A DNA stretch of 64,000 nt from Onchidella celtica (Eukaryota > Mollusca > Gastropoda > Systellommatophora > Onchidiidae). The translations under genes and the position numbers were made by a program. The notes beneath the pieces were generated by a model that ran no database searches, had not been told where the DNA came from, and saw only the letters and a list, made by a program, of their open reading frames with translations. Each line of letters starts with the position of its first letter. Position 1 is the stretch's first letter. The DNA is taken from contig OZ007576.1 in NCBI GenBank assembly GCA_963931925.1, positions 13,412,567 to 13,476,566 of the forward strand. Reading direction: 5' to 3'. This document shows, piece after piece, positions 14,201-26,200 of this stretch.

Positions 14201-17200
14201 TCACAAGACAGAGGTACAAAGTGCTATGGCAGACAGTACCAGCATGCAGCAGCAGAGAAGTCAGCTCTCACCACGTCAGGCTGACCCAGGTACTTTCCAT
14301 GGTAAATGGTCAATTTCATCTTCTCGCTGTTGTCAGGGTCATGTTTGATCAGTCCGTACCACTCTCCAGAACAAGAGGTTTTTAAAGAGTGACTGTTGTC
14401 ATGTGATCTTTGATTATTATATACCACCCTTCAGAATAAGAGATTTAAACAGTTATCAAAAATGTTAAAACTGTTGTGCTTCACATCCAAGCAAGGACAT
14501 TCCAAATTCATTAGAATGTTGAGAAAAGCTGTGGACACTATCTATTAACATTTTTAAAGAAAATTGGACTTTAAAATATTTGAATGTTGAGTTTTAACAC
14601 AACCATTGTAATAGCCCACGTTTTTAACTCTTTCGGGACTTATGCCCAATTTATCAGCGCCAGTGAAAAACATATTTGGACGTATTGCCGATTTATATTG
14701 TATTCTACATTCAATTCTCTTGCATTTGATGTGTAACATTTTACTTTACTATCAATACTTTTTTTTCTGTAAGCGTTTTTCTGAACCATGCTGTTTTTTC
14801 CCAAGTGGGAAAAAAATTAATTACGGCCAGACTTGACCGAAGCCTAACACTGACGTCCTGAAAGAATTAAGGCATATTCATGACTTTCATTTTATCACGT
14901 TCAAGGCAATATTTCGATGTGCATATATTTATTCTTTTAAAAGTTAGACCTCCATCACAGATAATGGTACTCTTTCATAGTGTAGCATTAATATTGTAAT
15001 CCGTTTTGACTTCAGAGGCTTGAGAATGAGAGTAGAGCAAGTGTTTGTTAATGTATGTGAGTGGGAGCTTGATGAAATGATTTTATGTTAATTTTCTTTC
15101 AATTTTAGTACAGCACCTTAGAGCATATTATCACTTTTTGTGGATCTGAGCGCTGTACAAGTTAATTATTACATCATGTAATGATGGAGCTTGGGCCCAA
15201 CTTTGTTCCCGCAAAGGCTTTTTTACTACGCAACGTAGAGAAATGAAACTTGGTACATGTATGTAAAATGTATCAAGCATGTACGTGGCCTAATCATTTT
15301 TTCCCGAAACTCTTTACTTTTTCCAGAAATCAAGTTATAATTATCAGTTATCAATTGATGATTGCGAATACGTGATAATGAACTTCTATCAATTTTGTCA
15401 TTTCCACCTCTTACCGAAAATGTAAACTCTCGAACTAGAGATAGAGACCATCCACACTGAGTCGACACACTTTCATGAACACCCATCTGGCGTACTTTTG
15501 TTCATTCGCTGCAAAACAGAACACACTGCTTGACCACCTCCCCCATCTCCTTAATCGCTCACGTTGTTGGTAGAGAGATATTTAAATAAACTAAGTATCC
15601 AGAGTGCGGACAACCACCATTTCATGACGAACCTCACCTCAAATGCTGGACGGGGTGTGTAGAGCATTAACACGCATGGAGAACGCAATGAAGACTTATC
15701 TAAAAGCAAAGAAGCAAACAAATAATGATGAAATAAACTTAGGGGAACATGCAAACTTAAGCATATCGGTTATAATCACCCAGAATTGAAACCAATGAAA
15801 CAGTTGCCCGGGGACCACGGCTAGTTGCATTAAACCATGTCAACAGCAACATAGACTTTACCAAGTTGGTGCACCTTAAATCTCAAATTTGTCTCATGCC
15901 ACCACTGTTTGTCACAGTAGAGATCTGTAATTGCCACCATTAAGATCTTGGTATGACTTAAGGTCAACAGCTCTAAGAAATTTAAGAGTCATTCATTTTT
16001 TTTTTCTGTACTGCAGAGTTCTGAATAATACCAAATGGGAAATGAGATTTTTCAAGGCTGATGTACAACAAGGTTTAAGATAAATGCCTTTTTGACATCT
16101 CTTACCAGGAAGGAGAAATTTCAGTCATTTATTCTTTTGTATTCTGCAAGATTCCCTGGTTCATGCTAGATAGGAAACAGAAAACTTGAATTGTGCAGAG
16201 TCGATAGTGGTTTGAAATATTAAAATACTTTTATTTCCTGCCCAGGTGGTCGTCACCCTGGCATGCTTGGTATGCCACCTGACCCTGGCCAAAGTCGCCG
16301 ACTGTCTCCAGGTTTGAGGGGGAGCTACAAGACAGATCCAGTGTATGACAAGGCAGTCGCGGCCCGCAATGCCCAATGGGAACAAATGAAACACAGACCT
16401 CAGTATGAAAGTTCCTTGGCTGAACAGCACAACAGGTAGGACTAAGGGTATAACACAATGAGAGAGATGTGAGGGCTGAGAGTTTAACTCTTTGTATGCC
16501 ATGAATTTTCCCACGTTTGCTGATACAGGAAGAAAATAGTGGGGGAGATGAATGAAGGCTAACTACTACAACATCTATTAATAGAAAGTCGACTTTCTTT
16601 CTTCCTGAAACAAAAGTCTAGCATCCTTTTGCACCGATACATCGGTGATTGGCACAAATGTGACTAGCAGAAGAACTGATGTATTGGTGACTGACACACA
16701 AAGAGTTAAAGACGAGGTCATTGTTTTGTTGTTTTTTTTAATTGGCGTTCAATACTGGATTGTGTGACCTGATTCCTAACGTTTATTCTTCTTGTCCTTT
16801 ATCCATGAGCGTGTTTTCTTATTTATTCTGTCTGCATTCTTATTGTTGCCTTGTATACTACTAAATCGGAAGTGATAAAGATTGCAGGTCACAAACTCTG
16901 TGTAGAAATAAGTAGACTAAGCAATAAATTCAAGAAGAATTAGAAATGCAAGAAGAAAACCAGCTTTTTGGATTTTGGATCCTTCTTCAGGTAAATACAT
17001 TTTTAATGGGCAAGGAAAGTTATGAAAGTGAGTACAGAAGGGCACCAGGGACAAGTCAAGTAGCTGTACTCGCCCGTTAATCAATGAATTATGGAGGCAG
17101 CATATCAAAGGTGCGAGGGAAGAATGTGCAACAAGGCTGGACGAACCCGACAAATATGGAACCAGCTGGCCACTGGGACAATTAGTAGAATAACCCTCAA

Positions 17201-20200
17201 ATGGATATTGGCGCGGGGAGAGGAGCACTTATTGAGATACCCGATGTGCTAGGATTCTGAGTCCCATCAATCAATCAATCAGTCAAACCCCTTCATCCAC
17301 AAAAAAAAAAAAAATTATTTCAATGAGTTCATGGCATATATGTCACAGTGTCAAAAAAATATCTGTCGTCTGCAGTTGTGTGAATACACATGTGCGGGTT
17401 TATAATAGGGCCAGTCTTATGTTTTTCTTTGTATTTGTTCCCCGTCTCACCTGTTACAATCTCCTCCTTCTGTACAGCAGACAAGAGCAGGAGAGAAGGT
17501 TAGCCGAAGCCAGGGCTACTGCAGTATCTCAGGCTCACCAGCCCCACCCCTCTCAGGCCCTGGACCCCCGGGCCTACCCTGGGCCTCGCCCTGACAGCAG
17601 AGAGCACTACCAGAGGTAAGGAACTAAGGAGATAAGGGTTAGGTTAGGTTGGGGTGGAGCTAGGTTAGAGTTAGGATGGGCCAGGGTAAGATTAGGGCTT
17701 TGCTTTGGGTTAGATTAAGGTTAAGGGATGGTTACATTAAGATTGGGGTGAGGTGAGGGTCAGGGCCCAAAGAAAGAGAGCACTACAGAAGCAAGTAACT
17801 TCAGGCACATGTGAAGATGCAGAGAAGACGTGCCCATTTGCTTTCAAACTATTTAAAATTTAGCTGAGAAATGGGAAGTGCAAGGCACTGTTGGATTCAA
17901 TTGATTTGACTTCTTCATTGACAGACTACAGTAACTCCTGATTTTAACATCTTTCATGAAGTTTAAAATTTACATTTTCTGGAGTTTGATTTTCGTATAA
18001 TTTTTTTGGAGAAAAGAAATTTTTGCTAGCAATTTTGATTTATTTTGGCATACTTTTAGGCCGTATCTCGAAGTTGAACTCATTTTGGACTATTTTTGTA
18101 TTTATGGGAATTTCATGTCATTGTTTTACTGTTTTACAGTATTTGGAAGTACTATTGATGTTTTGTACTTTGGAAACACCAGAATAATGAAGTTGGTTCA
18201 TGTATCTGTTATGCATTAGTATAAAACTTTGTTTGTCCATAACAGTGATTTGCGCATGGAAATGCGCAGGCAGCAAGAAGTGGCCTCCTCATCAGCAGAT
18301 AGCCAACGGCAAATGTCCCAGTTAGTGGATGCAAACAATCAACGAGCTTTTACAGATTCAAACTATGTGAGGAAACAGCTTGGAGATTCAGGCTCTGCTA
18401 TTTTATTGTCAGCTTTCCAGAGAGATACTGCTTCCAGCTCCCCACAGGTGCAGAAATATAGCTCTTTTGTGCCCAGACTTCTTTTTGTGGTCTGTGTGGG
18501 GTATTTGTGCCGTAGTGATGATAGGCTTAGAGATGACATGCTAATGTGTACTATAGCACTGTGTTTCTAAATGCTGGGCTTTTCTGTTGTTTTCATCGCT
18601 GAGATGGCTTTTAGCTTTAGTCAGGTTGTGTACTCGCTGATGTCTTCATGCATATTGTATGGTGTACTGTTTTGTTTTAGACAAAATATACTGATGAACT
18701 GTAATTCCACACCGCTACTTTAAATCAATTATACATACAGCAGACAAGAAATAACCAGTGCAAATTATTTTGTTAATCTCTACAGACAGACAGTATTGAA
18801 TTTCAAACATATTAACCCTTTCAGTATCACAGACCACCATAGCGATTGCCAGCATTTTCCTAAACGTGCGCTGAGACCACTATTGTCAATCGGGAGTAGA
18901 TTGGATCTATGAAAAATTATTATGGGAATATGAAAAATGAGGGCATTATAATTTCTTTTCCATGAGTTTCAGGAGTGATTTTCTTTTAATTTACTTCTTA
19001 CTACTGGCATGTGCAACGTGTATTAGTTGCAAAATGTAGAAGTTGGTGCTGGTTTATGAACTGAGTGAGCCAGACGTCGAGATGGCATTGACAGTTGGGG
19101 ATCTTTTAATAGCAATTCAAGTAATTCTAGTGAAGAATCTGAATCAGAAATTGAAGTTGCTACTCAAGCAGACTCGAACATTGATCTGGATGAAGGTTTT
19201 ACACCCTCTGAGCTACTGAAATAGATCAAGGAGTTACCGAGCTGGGGTTATATAATTCCAGAATTTCAGGATGCCAGATCTAAGACTAAATTATTTGTTA
19301 TGAAATTCATCCAGTGTGACAATAGATATTAAACCTTGCAGTCATATGAAATATTTTAATGTTAGCTGTCATAATTGGCCTCACATTGGAACAAAAATCA
19401 ACAAGAGAAGAATAAACAAGTGAGTACAAAAAAAAAAAAAACAGAAATCCTCAAATTTCCTCAAAATTCATGCAATTTCACCCAAAATTCACAACCTTTA
19501 TGAACATTCATGCTCTCATATAAAATTTCATCCATTTTCCATTAAGAAAATGTATAGTTTAGTAAGCTTGGCTTGAATGAGGAATTTTTACTGATTTTTT
19601 TTTTTTTTAAGTATGTTCAAACTTCTAGTGCATTCCTCAAGGGGGGGGGGGGGGGTTATATAATTTGGCATTTTCACCCAGGGCTGTGACACCGAAAGGT
19701 TTACTTAAGGACATTTAACATCCAATTGTCACCCCTAGGAGCCTTTTGAAAAAAAAAAAGACATTTTACAAACACACAGTATTGAAATTGTTTGATCATT
19801 AATAGCGGGTATTGGTTTGGCACCGACTCGTTACACCACCACACAAATTTCAATTGATGATCTGGCCTCTTGGTTCACTGAATATGAACCATATGGACAT
19901 GCATAAGACGAACTAGGCAGGTGTGTCCATTGACGGGTTTCAACAATATGCAGGATTTGGAGAGGGGACATGTCGCTGCAGCGGTACTTTCGAGCAGTGG
20001 CAGGAGGCATTGGCGCCAATCCTTTATGATCATACCAGCTTACACTAAGTTACAGTGGTCATACCGCTTATTAATGGCAAAATAATTTCAGGTTCTGTGT
20101 GTATGTTGCCTGTCAAGCTTAAAATGACCCCTTGGGGCGATAATTCTGTTTAAACTGTCTTTAATGAAACTCAGCATTGCCTGTTTGTACTGATAAGAGA

Positions 20201-23200
20201 ATGTGTGATGAACAAAATAATGATTTATATTGGCTCACGTCTTGTTTGTGGTGTGTGTATATTGAGGGATAATAAGTGGTGGTGAGAATTCAAGTTTGTT
20301 GGTATGTTTTCAAAAAGCGTCAAAAATCTGTAGAGTCACAGAGCTTGGAACAAAATTAAAATGTTGCAGAAAAAAAGAAGCTCCATGTAGAAACAAACAA
20401 TAAATGAACTATATACATTTAATCCAAAAGAATTAGAAATAGAAGAAAAAGGATTATAGTTTATATATTATCTGCTTCTATGCAAGGCTTTAACGTATAT
20501 ACAACTTTTTTTTTCTCTTCTTCTTTTTTTAAAACATTTTCACTCTTTCAATGCATCAACTTTTTCAATGCCCATTGCGACACTAGTTTCAGCTTGTTTA
20601 GTTAGACATTGCGTCAGCGCACCAGGCTTTTTCAGGCTCCTTTTGCATCAGGGCTAGGCCTAGTCTTAGATTTCTTTGCTGGAGGTCCTCCTCTCTTCAA
20701 TGCTTTCCCTTTACCCCCACTAGATCCAGTCTCTCTTCATAGTGGCAGCAGCAGTGGGCCTAGATTTAGATCTAGATCTACTTGTCGAGGTCGAGGGACC
20801 AGGCTGATCTGCATCAGTACTGGATGGAGATCTCTCAGATCAGAGCCTGACTCTGGCTCACTCTACACATATTCCGACCCAAAATCGCAATATTCATCAC
20901 CTTCAGACTCAACATCTTGCAAAATACCCAGATTTAGATGAAATAGAGAAATGCGCTGGTGGTTTTCAGTCACTTTGGTGCATTCTATAATATTCCATGA
21001 CTTCTCGTTCGTCTGCCCAACACTGGTTGTATTTGTCGATCGTAGCACCAACAGTACAGAAACTAAAATGAAATTGGATTGATATGCATATTTTTTATTC
21101 CTCAATCCGAATTTGTTCTCCGATTATCGCTGTTTCTCTGTTCAAGTTGAATATTGGGTCATTATAACGACGACGTACATGGTACATGATATAGGGATCC
21201 GGTAACCGTGGATTCGGTGACTTCCGTGCCATACTTGGTACGTCATGACAGCACAAATTACGCATGTTTATGCCGTGCCAGGTACGTCATATAAGGGGCG
21301 AAGGGGTTAAGGAGGTTTGTTTTGGAGTCCAGTTGGGCTTGGACATGGTATAGCTCCCCCCCCCCCCCCCTTCAGTTGGGGATAGTGATTCTTATATATC
21401 CAAAGACCTGGAAAGATAAGTCATTGTAAATATTTGGCAAACCTGACATGACCTAATGATGACTATTACTTTATGGTCTCTCCAGCCATCTGCTGCCAGC
21501 CAGCCGAACCAACACAGTGGCCGCTCCCTGACTGCAGACAAGTTGATCAATGCCATCATAATCCATCAGATAAACCAGACAACTCCCGGGCCAGATGATC
21601 GTGGAGAACCGGGCAAACCCATCTCATCCCCCTTACGGTAACAAATTTCGTGGTTTTTCTCTCTGGTTGAGTTCTTTTTGCTTCTTGGGGGCCTCAGCCT
21701 AGAGCTGTTGGGCCCCCCATCCCTCTGTATGTCTTTCTTATCCCAGGGATTTTAGCCTGGAGGAGTGAGAGTGAGGAAGTGAGTGAATGACTGAGTGAGG
21801 GAAGAAGTCACCGAGTGAAGGAAGGAGTGTGACTGAGTGAGTGGGGGAGTAAATGAGAGAATGTGTGTGTGTGTTGTGGAGTTGATCAGGCTGTCTATCT
21901 TAGTTCTCTCTTTCTGCATTTAATCACTTTATTTGTTCCTTCTGTAAAGTTTAACTTTGTGGTTGTGCCTGAGAGTTTGGACATACATTAATCATGTTGA
22001 TTGTTTGTTTGTATTAAGCAGGCAGCCGACGCCCAACATGCCAGAAGTTTCTCACAGCTCACAGGGTGAACACAGGGGATCAGGAGATGCCATAGCTTAT
22101 GCCAAACCCTCACAGCGTTATTTTGATCCACAGGTCAGTGACTCTTCTCTACACATGTGCATACTCCCCACTGACTGTGTGTAAATGATTTTTATTGTTG
22201 TGGGCTCATCTTCATCCCCTTAGAATGAGAAGGTTCTAACTCCCTTCCATCAACTTTTGAGTAATAATTATAAATTGAACACTGAATCTGTTTGATACTT
22301 TGACCCCCAATAGAGATGGCTCGTAGCAGTGGTGTGTAGTGTGGAATTCAGTTCAGCCAAAAAGTGGAGATAGAACTTTGTCATTCTAATGGGATGTCCT
22401 GCATAGTCTGTGTTCTGTTGTGTTTTCTTTAATTTGTTTTTGTACTTTGTAACCTCATCTTGCATACTTTAAGCATTGGTACTCACTGCATAAATTGTGA
22501 GTTTTTCATGTGTACTCCGTGTTTTCATTGTGTAAACTGTGAGTTTGTCACTAAAATACTTTGCTTTTATAATTATATGTACAGTGGAATTTCGTTATAA
22601 CAAGATGTTATGTTCTTCCAAAAATGTCTCGTTATTCCAGTGGAAAGGGCATACCAAGGCAAAGGATGCGTTATAGCCCCTTTCTGTTCTTCTTTTTGTA
22701 CGGTCGCCTCCTTTGTTATCGTATAATGTACTTTAATGTAATATCAAATTGACAGCAAGTCTTGGTCTTTATATTGATACTGATTCATTTTCTTTTGCTG
22801 ACGGTAACCATGTTTCAGTGGACTTACAAGGTGAGGTCCGAGTCAGATGCTAAAGATAGAAACAGAATAGTGCGTTTCCAGTGGTTCCTCGTATTGCAGC
22901 GTTCATTGAATGTGTGAACAGACTGACTATGCGACTTTGATACAGGGAATGTAGGTGTATGGTCAGTAAGCCCAGTGTAGACAAAGAGCATGTGGCGCAC
23001 AGCGGAGAATAGTGACGACCAGTGACATGCTGTTATGATCCCACATTACAAGACAGTGTACATGTCTGATGAAACTACACGGTCCTAGCCCACAGGGCCA
23101 GCCAGGCGATGAGTCATCACTTTCAAGTGGCTGCATGTGGCGTGCAATCATAGCACATGGTCAGTAAAGAGAGAAAACATGCGGGGCCTAAATGAGTGAT

Positions 23201-26200
23201 GGCTAGATGGGGTCACAACTTGCAAAGCCGGTGGGGATGATATACATATACATGATCCTCTGTAAAATGTTTCCTTGTTATGACTATTTTGTATTCTATA
23301 GCCTGTGCAGGCAAGACATCCGCAGGATCCCAACATATCAAGAGTAGATCCCATGGACCCCCGGCACAGAATGGACATGCGACATCCGATGGCTGAGCAA
23401 CGACAGCGACAAGATATCATTGACCGTCAACGTCCGCCACAGCAGGTCAGTAGGTGATGTTATTGTTGAGAGTTGGTTGTGTTTGGAGAATATTTGAAAT
23501 TATTTTGTCACAAGCTCTTGACACATCAATCATTGCTTAACTGTTCAGATATTTAAAAAGGCAGGAAAATTTGAAGCACACTTTCATCACGTCCTTTATT
23601 TTGAAATCAGATCAGAGCTGGTCTAAAATCAGATGATGGACTTGACATGTTAGGTAATATTTTGCCTTTATTCACACTACAAAAATAATTACAAGAGATT
23701 TATACTTTATAATAAACATACTCAAAACTACCTGAAATTTGACATGAGGAAGTGAAATATGTTTGTACATGTATAAGCGCATACAATTTGGTGTGACCAA
23801 GAAATAATTCGCAGAATGGGCAAATATATGACTGTCAACTTGCAAAAGGATTTAGGTATCATGTTGCAAATACTAGAATCATAGCTGACTGGAAATGCAG
23901 TTTCCACATTCAGTACAAAGAGTCCTTCAGAACTGAGGAGAAGCAAAGCATGTTTTGTACGAGTGTCATAATGTTTTATCTTGATAGATAGAAAAATCAG
24001 CAGTTAAATGGAAAATGTACCAACAGTTCATGCATTTGAAGTTTGTTTTTTTTATCAATAAATCTGGATTTTTATATCTGCAGGTGATGGATCCACGCCC
24101 ACGTCAGAGAATGGAGTACGAGCAGCAGCGTCAGCTGGAGATGGAGCAGCGACAGCAGCGGGAGATGGAGTACAGGAGACAACACCAGGAAAACAGTGAG
24201 CAGAGGAGGGGAAGTGGAGAACTGGATCTACATAGAGGTGAGAAGGAGTACAAGAAGGGCTGAAGTGAGATGTGGGTGAGACAACTGTTGAAAGACGAAT
24301 GAATTTTATCAGGTTTCAAGGATGAGGAAAGACATGAAATAATATAAATGGGTTCAGATATATTATATGAAAATATAGAGGACCAAGGAAGGGGGCAAGA
24401 TCAGGGGGTTTGTACATCAACAGTGACTATAGAGCATTTGGAGGTGCTTCGTTAGGGACAGTTTCTAAATGAAGCCAAATAGAGAAAAATATTGAATTAT
24501 GTTCACTGTTCAGTATTCACCTTGGCTTGAAAATTGTTCCTGCCAAATGACTTCCATATCGTTTACCGGTGAGGTCTTCTTTGCTCAAATTTGAAAGTGA
24601 AACTTGTTAGTTTATGTATTTATCTATTGAAGATCCAGCCATTAAAATGGAAGCTGCATGTTAGCTTCTTTTCTCATGGGGGGGAGTGGCTGATCTCTTG
24701 TAATGAAGACCTAGGACATCTCAGGAAAATGGTTATTGATTTTTGTATTAGTTCATACCCACAAGGGGTTTCAGAGGCCAGTCCGTTCATGAAGTTTTCA
24801 CCCACAGATGGGGGAATGGTGTAGATAGAAGCTGTGATGGAATGGACTTGCTGCAAATTTATTGTCACAGTGAGGCTGTTTTCACACCTCAGTCAGTTAT
24901 ATTTTTGTTCAGATGCGTGTACATCTGAGAAGAATGCAGTTTTGACTGTTGTGGAAAGGGAGAAAGTTAATTTTGAGAATATTCGTATTCATTCTTGGAG
25001 ATGACCTGCTTGTGAAAAATCATTTGTGGACATTGGGCATAAATTTGGTAATACATGTATGTTGCAGCTGCCCAGGTTGAGAAAATGGAGTAAAATGAAG
25101 GTTGGGACAAAAAGTTTTACCATTCTATAAATAGGACACAATAGCAGATATGGTAATCAAACTTGACTAAATAAAACAACCTGAATTTTGAGCCCCCAAC
25201 TATCATTTTGCTCGGTTTTCTCAATTGGGGTGGCTTTGACATATTATCAATTTTGTGCAGTCACCTCATATATGGGTGCATTAGACATGATAAAATGGTC
25301 TTTGTTGGACATTAAATGATGTCTTACTTCTGCCTTTTCATGCACACAGAAATGGAAGTGGTTCGTAGGAGTGAGATTGATCGAAGAGACCTTGACCCTA
25401 GACAGCAAGAAGCAGAAAATGAGCAGCAGCGAAGGATGGATATGGAACAGCAGAAACAAAGGCAACAACATGAGATAGCATACAGACAGCATCTACCTAC
25501 AGCACCCAAGATGAGGATCATGGCAGCAGCTGCACAGGGTCAGGGTGACCAGAGGCTGCCTCAGCCTGGACAGGTAGGTACATAGTATCTGATGACTTCT
25601 AATTATGGAATGTACTTTGCTAGGTTCAGTTCCTTTCATTGTATCATTCCTTGCTTACTTTACTTTTCGCATCCAAGACCCATATGAGCTTGAGCCCTTG
25701 ACATTTTGATGTAGCAAAGAATTTGCAGAATATTTTAAAGGAACTGTCCCTACTAACATACTTCCTTCAGTGTTACCTGATAATTTGTCTGTAACTGTTG
25801 TTCGAGGAGTTCAAAATGAAAACGTTCTAGGTCTTGATTTGTCTAGCAGTCCATGATAAGCTAGGTTAGTTGTCAGTTGTCAGGAACACACACACAAATA
25901 CAAGTACACTGCAGAGATAGTCATAGATGTTTTATATTTACCCAGAGAGGTGATCAGGGGGACGGCCAGCAAGATCTGGATGGACGTATGAGGCAGGAGA
26001 TGGAAGGACGTTCAAGAAGTATGGAAGGAATAAACGACCCTGGAAAAGGCTCTGACCAGCGCCTGCGCAGCACAGGCAGTGATTCTGACCTACGACCACA
26101 CGGTCCACCAATGGGTGGCAGCCAAGCATCTTCTCCTGGATCTGGGCCTGGTAGTGCAGCCCCAGGGCCAGGCAGAGATGGCCAGAAAAGTGTATCGGAA

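Noticed and set aside
16905..17290. Possible retroelement coding remnant in the intron before 17478
   Set aside because: Translations in all frames break often and show no clear reverse transcriptase or integrase motif.
20609..20941. 110-codon plus-strand open frame as a gene
   Set aside because: The acidic, transposase-like reading is on the opposite strand; the plus frame is its low-complexity mirror.
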